DNA of 64,000 nt from NCBI GenBank assembly GCA_013076295.1, contig RQOL01000452.1, positions 124,001 to 188,000 on the forward strand, given 5' to 3'. Numbering within the stretch: the stretch's first letter is position 1; each line of letters starts with the position of its first letter. This document shows positions 33,101 through 44,963 of the stretch, piece by piece. The stretch is from Sanderia malayensis (taxonomy: Eukaryota > Cnidaria > Scyphozoa > Semaeostomeae > Pelagiidae). A program made the translations under genes and the position numbers. The notes beneath the pieces are model-generated. The model saw only the letters and a program-made list of their open reading frames with translations. It searched no databases and had not been told where the DNA came from.

Positions 33101-34845
33101 TATAACAATATAGATGACCTGATATTATTTAGTGTTCCAAATTTAAATTGCAGTTTTCATGAACAAGGAAACCTCGAACAAAGGTTACCCCTTGAAGTTG
33201 GTGTTCGAGCTTTAAACTAATGTAACCGGCAATCTTCTTTTTTATTACTACCAAACTTAATGGTGAAAACGCATTAATGTGTGTCACGCGAGTATGAATT
33301 CCTATTGAACAATGCTGTCGACATGGCTGAACACTGCACATGATGAAGAAATCAATACTATTTACAGACGGGACAAATTATCTCTCATTCATGTTCACCA
33401 TTCGATTTATAAAACATGAACATTAAATGGACATCATAAGTATGTGTACATATTTATTCATGCATGTTAAAGCTCATGTTTACCTTTATGAAATTGTATG
33501 CCAAAAGTTTTTTATAGTTGTGTGTAGCACATAGTTTAAGCTATGATGAATGATACTTACATTTTACCGTTTATGTACTAATACATTATATGCAAAAGCA
33601 ATGCAGGATTAATCTACTCTCTCTTCAAAATTAATGAGCTTCGTCACTGTGCGTTCTTAATGAGATGCATTTCTGCTCTTCTTCTTCGCCAATAATAGTT
33701 CTTTATCCGCCATCGAAACGAGGTCGTTGAAAAACTTGGGCCTCTTTTCCATCAATTGTCAACGCTAACTTTTGAAATATGAATTTGAAACAGCTTGGCT
33801 TAGCATCAGAAAAAGATCATCCAACAGGACAACTTATAATTGAGAAACTGTTTCCAAGTTTAAAGGGGACATTTTCAATGTATGTTACAGGTAATACAGA
33901 TCTTATTTTTAACTCATTCCCAATTCAATTTCATCAAATTGTTAAACCATCTTAATTTTGGTTAGGCCATGAAAACTTTACTGATTGCAACGAAATCGAA
34001 AATTTTGATTACTTATTTAATACCTTTATGGTTTACTTGCTTCCAAAATAGATGTTTCATGCCCTGACTACATGTGCCTGCCAGTCTTAGCTTGGATTTA
34101 AAATAATTTTTGAAGTATTTACCAATTTATTGAATCCTTTTGTTCATTGGCTCCATGTATGTGTCACAAGAAAAATATATTGACATCCTCATCAAACTAT
34201 TGTTATTTTCAATACTGATGATGGATAAAGCATTCGTAGACCAGTGGAAAAATGATTTTCACTCAGTTTGCATTTCCAACATCTTTTTTCATCTAATCCA
34301 CAAGGGCTATTGATGAATATGGCTGCACAACTATCATGTTGTCCTATTATTCTATAACTATAATATTGTCATTTCATTGATTATTAATTCTTCCTTTTTC
34401 CTATATGATTCTTAGTGAAACAAATACTGAAGTGATTAACTGAAGCTGTCAATGTCACTAATACTTGCTATTCACACCATGCAAATGTCAAATGATTGAA
34501 ACAAACATTAACCACACTATGCATGAAAAGTCAATGGAATCCTTGAAAAACTCATGAAAGGAAAATTCTGTTTATGTAAGTTTCTATCACATTGTAATTT
34601 AATTAGCTTTTGTGTCATGTTATTGCCTCATACACTGATCTGGGACACAATAACAATGTATTACTTTTATCCTTGGGAGACAACTATCCTTCCTCAAATG
34701 GTAGAATAAATTTGAAGTTCATTGCTCTGCTAACCTACCGAAAGTTACAATTTACATTCATTCAAATTGTTACTATCCCTTCACCAAAGGTTTTGTGCTT
34801 TCAAAGGTCAATTGCCATCTTATGATCCAATGTTGCATGTCAATG
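32618..34845. other. region 3' of the Helitron gene; no gene established
   Basis: From 32620 to 33085 the DNA is less AT-rich and open on both strands (for example minus-strand 33079-32735). No motifs are seen; it could be Helitron 3' sequence or a captured fragment. From 33100 to 34845 it is ordinary AT-rich sequence without a supported feature. Confidence 0.4.
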
Positions 34846-34849
34846 CGAA

Positions 34850-35690
34850 AATGGACAGACAGATAGACAGGCGAGCCCAGTGAGCTAACCCATTGTACGT
34901 GGGGTTGAAAGAGGCATGAGCGAAGCGAGTGCAGCGCACGAAGTGCGCCCTATCAGTCAATGTTTCTTGATAATAGATAGACAGGCGAGCATAGCGAGCT
35001 AACCCATTGTATGTGGGGTTGAAAGAGGGATGAGCGAAGCGAATGCAGCGCACGAAGTGCGCCCTATCAGTCAATGTTTCTTGATAATAGATAGACAGGC
35101 GAGCGTAGCGAGCTAACCCATTGTACGTGGGGTTGGAAGAGGCATGAGCGAAGCGAATGCAGCGCACGAAGTGCGCCCTATCAGTCAATGTTTCTTGATA
35201 ATAGATAGACAGGCGAGCGCAGCGAGCTAACCCATTGTACGTGGGGTTGAAAGAGGCATGAGCGAAGCGAATGCAGCGCACGAAGTGCGCCCTATCACTC
35301 AATGTTTCTTGATAATAGAGAGACAGGCGAGCGTAGCGAGCTAACCCATGGTACGTGGGGTTGAAAGAGGCATGAGCGAAGCGAATGCAGCGCACGAGGT
35401 GCGCCCTATCAGTCAATGTTTCTTGATAATAGATAGACAGGCGAGCGCAGCGAGGTAACCCATTGTAAGTGGGGTTGAAAGAGGCATGAGCGAAGCGAAT
35501 GCAGTGCGCCAACCATAGGCGAGCGCAGCGAGCTCACGCATTGTAACTGGGGTTGAAAGGGGCATGAGCGTGAGCGAGTGCAGCGCACGAAGTGCGCCAA
35601 GTACAGGCGAGCGTAGCGAGCTAATCCATCGGAAGGGGGGTAGAAAGGGAGTAGGAGATGAAATAGGCGTCCTAGGACACCCATGCGCAG
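34850..35690 (+). repeat. satellite array, copy 4
   Basis: About seven units of the same family as at 1.9, 8.8 and 22.6 kb. Most have the CATGAGCGAAGCGAATGC core and the CTATCAGTCAATG spacer. The last units (35460-35690) switch to the short form without the spacer. The unit length keeps one minus-strand frame open for 230 codons, which I read as a by-product of periodicity. Confidence 0.9.
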
Positions 35691-35920
35691 TAGAATTTTT
35701 ATTTTATTTTAGTGTTAAGATCACGCATGCGCGAGAATCTTCGAGAATTGAAAAGAGCATGAACAGTGAAAAATAATCGAAAATGATAACCGGAAGGTTG
35801 TGGAAAGTTAGTTTGAAGTTGCAAAACATCGCCAAAGCTGATAAAATCAAAGGTGAACCTATGGGTGACTCGCGGAGACTGTATAAAGTTGTGCTAACAA
35901 TTGCCATTCGCTGAAGCAGC

Positions 35921-36040
35921 ATGTTTGATTATCGGCGTTTTCAGCCAGGTGATTTGAAACTAAATAATGTCGTTGTTTCTGTTCCTTTCAAAGAGTGGCT
36001 TAGCAAAATAAAGAGTTATTTCTTCCAGAACTTTGCAAAG
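35921..36040 (+). other. possible isolated first exon
   Basis: An ATG at 35921 opens a frame of 40 codons with coding-like composition (MFDYRRFQPGDLKLNNVVV, then KEWLSKIKSYFFQNFAK). It ends at a donor-like AAAG|GTATAC. No following exon was found before the oppositely oriented Helentron. It may be a host exon cut off by the insertion, or chance. Confidence 0.25.
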
Positions 36041-36078
36041 GTATACATTTATCAGATTGCTTCATCCCTTTAAATTTT

Positions 36079-36130
36079 CTTAACGGGTTGTGACGAAGAA
36101 GGCGGACAGCACCCCACCCGCAACCGTTAG
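36079..36130 (-). terminator. candidate 3' terminal hairpin of the Helentron
   Basis: TTAACGGGTTG at 36079-36089 is answered by CAACCGTTAG at 36121-36130, with one unpaired base. It lies ~230 bp past the RPA-like stop. Subterminal stem-loops mark the ends of rolling-circle elements, so this is a reasonable but unproven end. Confidence 0.25.
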
Positions 36131-36356
36131 GTACTTGCGATATGTTATCTATATCAGCAATAACAACATGTCAAAAGAATGAGCAGAAAAAATACAACAT
36201 CTTCTTGTAAACATCAACAAAACAGTACATTAAAATTTAGAAAGCGAAAAATACAAAACTAATTAGCTATGGCAATAACAAAACAAAAATCAACAGACTT
36301 GTGCATAGAAACAGTATATAGTTATATTAGCAGCAATTGCTGCCTCTTTGGTGGTT

Positions 36357-37802
36357 TCATTTCATCAATGCAAGTTTTGAATCTGTGTCACAACAGTCAG
36401 CTGGGAAAATCTGTGTCACAACTTTCTTGTTTTTGTTGTATGTGATCTGTGTATTTTGAACTTCCAACATGAAATCTTCAATGGAATCAATATCACTTGC
36501 GAGCGTAACTGTGGTTCCTAGTGATAACAGCTGTGAAAGTGGTTCTGTGAACAATGCAAGCCATATGAGGTTTCCATCACCATCCTGTATTTGTATCTGG
36601 CACGAGGCATCTCGTTTACAATCACGTGTACGTTGACTTGTGTTGCAATGCATGCATTTGACTTTGTGTTTGCTGTAATCTGTTATCTTCTTTCCACAAG
36701 TCTGGCATGCAAGGAAAATAGCCAGCTTTCTCACCAAATTAATTTCTTTTACAACAATTGAGCAGTTGGGATCTTGCAACAATGACTGCCCCTGCACCTC
36801 TTGAACCTGTTGTTCTTCTTCTTTGAATGTGGTATCTGTAGTGTTGCACAGGTGGAAAGTGCCTTTGAAGCACTTAACTGAGAGATCCGTAAAAAGATAC
36901 GTTTTTCCAGAGATCAGTTGATCGAATAGTGGCTCCCAAACATGGAACTCTGCAGTACCCGTCTTATCTTCTAATACTAAATCTTCTTTGATGTTGATTG
37001 TTTGTGAACTTGAACGGAGCTTAACTTCTTTTGGTTCCATGTTACCAAATGAGCATGTTGCAATTATATTAACGCGTTGGTTTGATGACTGCCCGTGGAT
37101 CATATCCAAGGTGATGGTTGTGGCAGGCTGGCGATGGTCTGAAGCAATAGGCAATGATGATGTTGTTGCATAATCGAAATCTATGTCGAACTTTGGTAAG
37201 AGCGACGCCAAGGATTCTTGGTTAAAGATGATGGCGCTTGTGTCATCATTGCTGTCATCGTACTTGAGATTCTTTAACATAACAGAACTTTTACATTCTT
37301 GGAGTTCTTTAAGCTGCTTATGCGCAGAGGTGTTATAACCTACTACACGTAGTACCTTTGAAGGGCTTGTTTGTAGTGAAAAGGTGTAAAAAGGGTAATC
37401 ACGCTTTGATCTCTTTATATCCCCAACAGAATGAACATACCATTTTTCTAAGAATGGAAATAAAACAATTATAAGTAGTTCGCATTGCAGAAATCTTCAA
37501 AAAACAGTGATTAAAATTGGAGATAAAAAACGTTTACATAAATAATTCCTCATGATAATTGAAACAGAAAACAACAGGAAAGTATGCTTGAATAAAATGC
37601 ATTGTTATAACTAGTTGTGAATTGCTGCCACTAAAATCAAAAATGAATTAGGCACACAAATTAATGACAGCCAGATGTAACACAACATTATAAGAGGTGA
37701 GCATAAACACATATTGGTGAGAAAACTTACCAATTGTATTTGCTGTTTTTTCTTCTGCCATAACATCAATGATGTTACTGTTACAACAGTAGGTGCACGC
37801 TG
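36357..37802 (-). CDS. RPA-like single-strand DNA-binding protein (Helentron)
   Basis: The long exon, 37447-36357, joins an upstream exon, 37802-37731 (donor GTAAGT, acceptor CATTCTTAG), in phase. It encodes OB-fold-like segments (WYVHSVGDIKRSKRDYPFY; EVKLRSSSQTINIKEDLVL) and a four-Cys zinc module (CQTCGKKI, then CMHC) followed by a C-terminal OB-like region, as in the large RPA subunit. RPA-like genes accompany rolling-circle elements and probably protect their single-stranded intermediates. An upstream start exon was not found; the protein may be spliced onto the preceding Rep/helicase/endonuclease polyprotein. Confidence 0.75.
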
Positions 37803-37910
37803 CTGTAAATAAAAATAATGGATATATAAAAATCTGTATTTAAACTTGCACACCACGAAGATAAAAATAACCTTTCATACAATATTACAGATTTATGAAT
37901 TAAAAATCGT

Positions 37911-38774
37911 TCATAAACATGTGAATATAGGCTTGTGATCAGAGAAATAGGATTCTAGTGCTCCCGAAATAATAGAGTTTTCAGCTATATTTGTATACAC
38001 ATGATCAAGTAAACTTTTGTAATCTGTAGTATAGTCTTCTATTATCTGGGAATATCCTCTATCGTGCATGAGTTGAAGTATTGTTCTTTTTTCATTGGAG
38101 TCTTTTAACAGATCAATATTGAAATCACCAAAGATGATGGAAGGATTTGTGGAAGTAATGTTGTCACAAATACTTTCCAATGCATCTGTCAACTGTTGAA
38201 AATGAATCCTTGAAGATCTATACAATGCAACTATACGCAGATTTTGACTTGGGTGATGGAGAACCAATGAAGTTACTTCTATTCCACTGATATTGAAGTT
38301 ATGAGGTGGTGTTAAGCATTTACTGATATAAGTATTTCTGATGTAAACTACTGTTCCATATGTGGAGCGCAAAGAATGCTCATCATCAAATCTGTATTGT
38401 GCAAAATTTTCAAGCTTGTAAGATTTCTTGTTATCGTTTCTCAAGGCAGTTTCAACAAATAGATTAATATGTGCAGCATTAACATTAATATCACAGGATA
38501 TATCAGCAAAATGATGCTTCAAAGACCTCACATTATGAAAAAGAATCTTTAGTGGCAAATTATTATCACATAGATATTTGATGTTTTCAGTCACTTTGCA
38601 GGAGGATCTTAAGCGTACCATTTCTGACTGCACTTTCGAACTGACTGCAATTTTTGATTCATTGAAATTGGTTATGTACAATTTTGATAAGTTTCTGACC
38701 CTACTCAAAGCAACATAATGTATGTGTTCCCTGGCAGTGCCTTTGAAATCAACAACCAATTCGTTTAAGGTATC
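37911..38774 (-). CDS. helicase C-terminus fused to EEP (AP-like) endonuclease
   Basis: The first ~25 residues (LNELVVDFKG, HIHYVALSRVRNLSKLYI) are the final PIF1-family helicase motif, cut off from the rest by the nested transposon at 38775. After a linker comes an exonuclease-endonuclease-phosphatase domain: ILFHNVRSLKHH, the catalytic Glu in LFVETALR, GDFNIDLL, SLLDHVYTN and the terminal YFSDHKPIF. All catalytic positions seem present. Helentrons carry such an endonuclease, thought to have come from a LINE. The domain ends at about 37911; the RPA-like exons follow on the same strand. Confidence 0.88.
   Translation of the reverse strand, partial: DTLNELVVDFKGTAREHIHYVALSRVRNLSKLYITNFNESKIAVSSKVQSEMVRLRSSCKVTENIKYLCDNNLPLKILFHNVRSLKHHFADISCDINVNAAHINLFVETALRNDNKKSYKLENFAQYRFDDEHSLRSTYGTVVYIRNTYISKCLTPPHNFNISGIEVTSLVLHHPSQNLRIVALYRSSRIHFQQLTDALESICDNITSTNPSIIFGDFNIDLLKDSNEKRTILQLMHDRGYSQIIEDYTTDYKSLLDHVYTNIAENSIISGALESYFSDHKPIFTCL
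38769..38774. other. left 6-bp target-site duplication, GGTATC
   Basis: GGTATC directly precedes the left inverted repeat (TATGGAATCACATGATG) and recurs at 45293-45298. Keeping a single copy makes the Helentron helicase continuous across the insertion point, in frame, through the motif AKTVHRCQGDT then LNELVV. Confidence 0.95.
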
Positions 38775-39195
38775 TATGGAATCACATGATGAACAAAATT
38801 ATAAGTCCACATTCATGTCATATTTCTCAATCCACGTCTCATGTTTTTGTCTTTTTCACGTCGATTTTTCCATGTTTCATGTCATTGTCCCCAGTTCACA
38901 GTGATTTCAAGTAATAATAATATGTGTTGTGATTATTGTGCCATCACATCTGTTGGTACGTATTGTTCCCTTTCATTTCACGTCGTCAATCATTTGCTGA
39001 TCCGACATTTCACGTCGTGAATCACTGGAAGCAATCAAAGAATCAAAACCATCTTACGATCATGGGTTGTGATTCATCTGGGGGTTAGGTAACAATATCT
39101 AATATGGCTGCACCAGAGGAAACTGCTCAGCAAACAAATCATATTCTCTGCTGTGATAAGGGATGTGACCACATGTGACTAAAAAACTTAGAGCA

Positions 39196-41815
39196 ATGGC
39201 TGAACAACGTCAACCGGAACCTGAAAACGCTGCAGCTTCTGTTGCAGAAATTCTTAGAACGGCTTTGAGAAGCATAGAAGGGATTGAACCTTCTTCAACT
39301 TCGGTTACCAATGGACTTAGTAGGTTTGTTGCAACGCCTAGACCAGATTTTGGACCAAGACCGCTTACAACAAACCGACAAATGCTGGATAACAATAGGC
39401 CTAGGCCTAGTACTGGACCATCATCATCAGAAGCAGCACGTCGTGACTTCAGGTACTTACTTATTTTCATAATTAATCATGCAAGAATTTTAAATCCAAC
39501 AATGAAATAACAAATAATAAATGCTGCACCTGATATATATTTCAAGAGAAGTGAAAAACTCCCAGGGTGGATTCCAAAGTTACCCACACCAGATAGGTAT
39601 CTGCTGTGGATAAGCAAAACATCTTTTGGAATATTTTGTGATATTCCACTCTGAACATGATAGATTTAAAATTAAATAGACCATTTCTTTTAAGGCATAT
39701 ATTCAAGTTTGTTGGCATAATTTGGCATGGGCATTCTTGCTAATCAATTTTTTTTTATGTTCAAAAATTTGTTCAGAATTTTGCTTTTATGTTCTTCACA
39801 GGAATGCTTTTCCAAGCCTGGCAGCTGGTGGTAAGAGACCAAGCAATCCTCTGGCCAAGAAGCAAAAACGAATGTTTATTCCTCCAAAGGAAATCTGGAC
39901 AAGAGATTTTGTTTGTCTTGCTAAAAGCTCAACATCTTTTGTTCCAACGTTTTTACAACTGACAGAGTTGAATGCTGCAGAACTGGGAAAGAGAAAAGTC
40001 AAGTTTCCATCACAAAATTTGGATCACAGCAAAGTAAAAGAAGTTCTTGAAGGTGTTTACCCTAAATTAGAAAGTCAGAATGGAGCTTTTGAGCTCCTAA
40101 GAGCTCAGCGGGGTGGAATGAATAGCCCCCTAGCTGTTATTCCCATGTCTGCTAAAGGGTATTCTTTGGAATACATCAAAGAAAATGTCTCGAACAACTC
40201 TGTAATTTATATAAGACCCATACAAAGTGATTTATCTATGTCTAAATGCAGCCCCAGTGATGAATTTGGATTGACCACTAACTGTCATCGATGCAGCACT
40301 GAGGTGGCCCTGAGCTCATTAAGAGAACATTTAATTAATTGCAGTCCAGGGGATGCATTGCTTGAGTGCAGCACAACACCAAAAAACTGCAGCTCTGTGT
40401 CAGCAGCCACCTCTTCAAAGAAAGAGCACATAAATGAGATTGAAAAAAATTGGAAACAGCAGCTGAAGTTGGTGTGTTCAAATGCATCTGATGAAACAAT
40501 AAATGATGTAATTTTGGTGTCTGATTCATTGGATGAAGCAGCTAACAGATTAATGGACAGAATTAGCCAGACCTCTGCCACCTCTGCCAGTTTACTTCCT
40601 TCATCAACATTTGCTGATGAAAAATCAGATACAGGTCTTACCAGCTCCATCTGGAGGCCATATAGTTTAAACTCATTCATCTGCCAGTATGCCACGGACA
40701 CACTGCAGAATGGCTACGAAGAAGTTAAAATAGACAGAGAGTCAATATGGTCTGATACATTGAAATTTTATAAATGCAGAATGTGTGATTCATCAGGATT
40801 GGCAAGAACCCTAGAAGTTACATTTGATGGAGAGGAAGGCATTGATGGTGGTGCTTTGCGTTCAGAATTTTTTCAACTTGCTTTGGCTGAGGCAACAAAC
40901 AGAGTTTTTGAAGGGGCTCCATGCAATCTTGTCCCCATAAAAGATGCCACAAAGTTCACGCTATTCCGCATAGTTGGCATGTTGATGGTTCATGTGATCA
41001 TTCAGCAGGGACCAGTGGATAGTATTCCAAGTTTAGCACCTAGTATTGTTGGTGTACTGCTGGATGATGACAAAGAGGATGTTTCCAAGCACTTGTCAAA
41101 ACACCACATTCCATTAAATGCACAAACCGAACATGTTCATGACTTTATTGAGAATTTGGATAATTGCAAATCAAATTCTGATGTGGAAAAACTACTCTAC
41201 GAGCATGAACAAAAAGATGTTTTTTGGCAAATAAATAACAATTCACATTGGCCAATGACACAGGTGATAAAAGCACACAACAAAAGTTTGCTGTTGCAAG
41301 AAATAATTTACAATGAAATTGTTGGAACTCGTTATGAAGAAATAAAGCAATTATCAGCTGGTTTGGAAACTGCAGGGTTTTTGAAATTTGGAAGGAAACA
41401 TCAAGCTTATTTTCGAAAACTAATGACCTTCGATAAGGAGGGTTATCAACCTTTCGGGTTGGAGGAGTTCAAGCAGCAGGTAAGCACTGATGCCAAATCC
41501 TATGCAGAGAAACAAGCCTTTGAATGGTTACTAGAATACGTGCAAATTACAGAGCAACAAGAAGAATTTTTTGGGGGTTCAAGGATGAGTGCACTTTTAA
41601 TGTTCTGTACTGGTAAGCAGAAGCCCCCAAAAGATGGGATTAACTCAAAAATCGAAGTGAAATATCTTCCTGATGATGATGAGCATGCTCTTCCAATAGC
41701 ACATGCCTGCTTGAAGATTATACAGATACCTACAGTACATTCCAAGAAATCAAAGTTCTTTCAGTCTGTGGATGCTGCTCTAAAGCATGGTGCTTTGGGA
41801 TTTGGTATACCGTAG
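39196..41815 (+). CDS. HECT-domain E3 ubiquitin ligase (transposon cargo, G2E3-like)
   Basis: Exon 1, 39196-39452 (donor GTACTT), joins exon 2, 39802-41815 (acceptor TTCTTCACAG), exactly in phase: 2,271 nt, ~756 aa. Parts: a disordered N-terminus; a Cys/His pair region (CHRCSTEVALSSLREHLINC); a CUE/UBA-like helix set (NASDETINDVILVSDSLDEAANRL) that may bind ubiquitin; and a C-terminal HECT domain starting near LEVTFDGEEGIDGGALRSEFF. Its active-site Cys is kept near the end (LPIAHACLKIIQIP). HECT ligases pass ubiquitin from E2 through this Cys to substrates. The gene shares an element with a transposase, so it may act on host factors controlling transposition; that role is inference. A short optional exon may lie at 39548-39594. 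Confidence 0.87.
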
Positions 41816-41989
41816 TGAAAAGTTTCTACAGTAAGTCATTCCTACCGGTGGTCAACAATTGCTTCTTTGGGTGCTTTGCTGGACTGTTTACAGGTTTAAA
41901 ATAACTTTCAATCAGTTTGTTCATGTTATGATTTCAATCAGTTTGTTTATGTTCTATCAGTTTGTTTATGTTAAGTTTTTATTACTAGC

Positions 41990-42912
41990 TGTTAACATTG
42001 TTAAAATGAGTGCTGCTGTGATGTGAAACGAATAATCAGGACTAAAGCATCTAGCATTTGATTAAGAGATATGTTTTGAAATGAGTGCCTGCAAAAAATA
42101 TGGACAGGGGGTGTTTAGCGTGCTTGGAAGCGCTGTCATGTGTATTGACAATTTGTTATTGACATTTACGTTTCGTAGCTGGATTTTGGAATTTCAGCAA
42201 TAATAGATTTTAGGAAATTATTCTATCAAGAGAAGGTGTGCGCTCAGTTTGAAGATCGAAGATAAAATTCAAATCTTTGTTGATATGACTTTACAATGTA
42301 AACAAAACAATACCAAAAACAGGGGAATAAATGTAGAAAACCCCAGATTAAAAAGAAAACTAAATTAAATGCACATCAACAATTTGAAATCTGAAGTCAG
42401 GATTTTCTGGACCGGGATTACTTTCAATATCTCCTGCTAAAAACAATAAAATACATAATGATGGTGAAAATGATGACACAATAGTTTTGGGAGCCTACTA
42501 TCTATACTTCCGCACAGCTTTTCTCTTCCACTTGCAGGCATTCATTTTTGTCAACTTATCCCCACGACAAGAAAGCAACTCCTGTGTTCTTGTCGAAATA
42601 AAATTGGCCTCTTTTGGGCCTTCTCGATTCTGGCTACGAATAAAAGTTAATAGCCAGCAGATAAGCCAACCAAATATCGTTTTCCCAATGTTTCTAAAAC
42701 GACTCGCTGCCCTGCAGCAAAAAGATGACCGCCATTGATGAATTGATAATAACCAGCATGCGGCTAAATGGAGGAGGATTTGAGGCCACGCGCAGGCTAA
42801 AATCCGACAAACAAACACACATATTCACAGACAGATTTTTTCTCGAGAAGGACTCGATTATATTCTGCTGCGCAGCCGCTTCACTTCGTTCCGCTACGCA
42901 GCAGCAATAAAA
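41990..42912 (-). repeat. repeat A/B, copy B, with canonical 2A-like motif
   Basis: About 920 bp matching 20092-21022 (both begin CTAGCTGTTAACATTG and end CGCTACGCAGCAGC). It lies between the HECT and transposase genes of the IS3EU-like element. The minus strand at 42408-42434 encodes GDIESNPGP, a full 2A ribosome-skipping consensus, preceded by a hydrophobic run as in copy A. The upstream basic segment (MNACKWKRKAVRKY) is in a different frame in this copy. Confidence 0.8.
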
Positions 42913-43460
42913 GATTTTGTTAATGTTAATGAGTTTGTAGTATTATCAGGTGAGCTTCAAATAATTTGAACAAGGTATACGATTTCATGCAGAGTACTAA
43001 TACATTTTTAGCAAGAAACTGTCTATAAGAAACCCCTATGAAACTTAATACTAGGATTTCTTGGAAATTCCATTCAATTATAATTTTGATTTCATCAACA
43101 TTATAATTAACATACAACATGATGTTTTGAAGTGACAGTGTGCCTTGTTATTTCATAATACAGCTTGCCTCGAAGCAAAGAAAAGCAACTAGATATATAA
43201 GCTAAATACCACTTTTTTTTAATATGGCAATCAGATTTTTGGTATTTTTATTGTTATGTTCGATAGTTCATACAGTATCTTGTAGCTATGTAACAAATTT
43301 GTTTTTTTTTTTTTGAAGGCAATTAACTAAGCCTGACGGTATTTAGCAAATACTTCTTCAGCGAAATAGAGGAATAGTGAAATAAAGAAATAGCGTGATA
43401 GACAAATAGAACAATGCTTAAAAAGGGGGAGTCGTAATAAGGGGGGGGGGGGGGGGTTCA
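42913..43460. other. intergenic region of the transposon with G-tract
   Basis: AT-rich spacer between repeat copy B and the transposase stop. It contains a T-run near 43300 and a 16-base G-run at about 43440-43456. Both genes of the element probably terminate here because they converge. Confidence 0.5.
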
Positions 43461-44963
43461 TCATACTGCGTTCATATCCAGTCTATGCACATATTCACGA
43501 ATACGGAGATACAGATCAATGCCATTAGAATTTGAATCTTCGAGGGGATCTACGACCATTTGAAATTCATGTTGCAGGTTTGCTGCAAAATGCCCGCTAA
43601 GACTGGGAATTTCGACAACTTCATCTTGAGAGTAAATGTTATTGTATCTTGCTGAAGGCAACGGTCCTTCCCAATCAACACCTAACAGGCTCAAGTTATC
43701 CACATACATATAATCCATTAGCTGGCTCCCTTGCATTCCTTGTACCCATAACTGAATAGGTGTCAAATTAGACTCACTCCGCAAAGGGTGGTTGTCATAA
43801 CCATCCCAAAATAACGAAAGATGTCTGTTTATTCTTGGCAGGAAAATGTATTCCAAACAGCAAAGATCAATTTCGCTATCAATTATAAGATGGCCATTTT
43901 CTTCCAAGAAAGAAAATATATGATAAAACAAGAACAAACATCCATGAAATAAATCCCTCCAGAAACGTTCTATCCTTTGGTTGTGGCAGCTTTTTCCAGA
44001 GATAAAGCTGCCCCGGGATGGTCCACGAAGTGGATGGTTAAACATAAAAGAGGCCACATCCACATTTTCAACGCCTTGGTCTCCACGTACCCTTGAGGGA
44101 AGCCCATACTTATTTGTAGCCTCAAGGAAACACTCTAAAACAGTGGAAGCTTTATTGTTTGTGGAGCATCGCAAGTACATAATCCTGCGCGAATAACCAT
44201 CCACACAGCCGTGAATGACAAATCTCCACCTGATCAATTTATGGTTGCCATCAATGTGCCACAACGCAAGACTACCAGGAACAGAATAACGGCGTCGGTG
44301 AACCACATTGATCTGCGTTGAACGTAAAAGTAGCCCATCCGGATCAACTGACCACATTGCATGGCGTACTCGTCTCCACTGCACTCGAAAACCCCGTGCC
44401 CCCAAGAAACCTTTCATTCTTCTAATACCACAGTTTGGAAAGTCTTTGAAAACATTTGCAACAATTTCATTCAGCTGCTCATCAGAAATTTCGGAATATT
44501 CCTTTCTTTCTCCCTCCAGGCCATACTGGAGAATTCTTCTCCGGACAGTTCTGGCACTTACCCCGAGCATTTCAGCAATTTGTGTGTTACTGAAAGCACA
44601 TCGAAGTAACATGCTTAAAGTTTCCTTTGGTACAGAAAAGGAGGGCCTACCCACACTTCCAGTTATAATAACCACAGGGGTATGGTGCTCCTGCTTATCA
44701 ATTTCATCTAATAAAATGTTGTATGCCAAAATCAAAGCTTGAACTGTTTCTTCTTGGATAAAATTGTCGTTAGGCCATATCTCCAAACACTGAGCACAAA
44801 GATGCACCAGCCGCTGCAGTTTGTAGGTGACATAATCAAATACATCAGAAACAGAAGATTCATTTGTCAATGCTTCATGTTCAAGCTTTCTAATTGTTTG
44901 CCTAAGTGAAGCACTAATGTGTTCTTTGAAATTTTGCTGAGCAGTTTCCTCTGGTGCAGCCAT
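43461..44963 (-). CDS. DDE/integrase-core transposase (IS3EU-like)
   Basis: Intact 500-aa ORF. A predicted helix-turn-helix lies at ~residues 120-150 ([21 protein letters not shown]). The integrase (rve) core follows: first Asp in [10 protein letters not shown], second Asp in RGDQGVENV, Glu in [11 protein letters not shown], with 36 residues between the second Asp and the Glu. The RIERFWRD and [10 protein letters not shown] signatures recur in invertebrate 'integrase core domain' transposases. The start codon lies inside the right inverted repeat, so the first ~10 residues are also encoded, in mirror orientation, at 39102 in the left repeat. It should cut at the inverted repeats and insert with 6-bp stagger. 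No stop or frameshift is seen. Confidence 0.88.
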   Translation of the reverse strand: MAAPEETAQQNFKEHISASLRQTIRKLEHEALTNESSVSDVFDYVTYKLQRLVHLCAQCLEIWPNDNFIQEETVQALILAYNILLDEIDKQEHHTPVVIITGSVGRPSFSVPKETLSMLLRCAFSNTQIAEMLGVSARTVRRRILQYGLEGERKEYSEISDEQLNEIVANVFKDFPNCGIRRMKGFLGARGFRVQWRRVRHAMWSVDPDGLLLRSTQINVVHRRRYSVPGSLALWHIDGNHKLIRWRFVIHGCVDGYSRRIMYLRCSTNNKASTVLECFLEATNKYGLPSRVRGDQGVENVDVASFMFNHPLRGPSRGSFISGKSCHNQRIERFWRDLFHGCLFLFYHIFSFLEENGHLIIDSEIDLCCLEYIFLPRINRHLSLFWDGYDNHPLRSESNLTPIQLWVQGMQGSQLMDYMYVDNLSLLGVDWEGPLPSARYNNIYSQDEVVEIPSLSGHFAANLQHEFQMVVDPLEDSNSNGIDLYLRIREYVHRLDMNAV

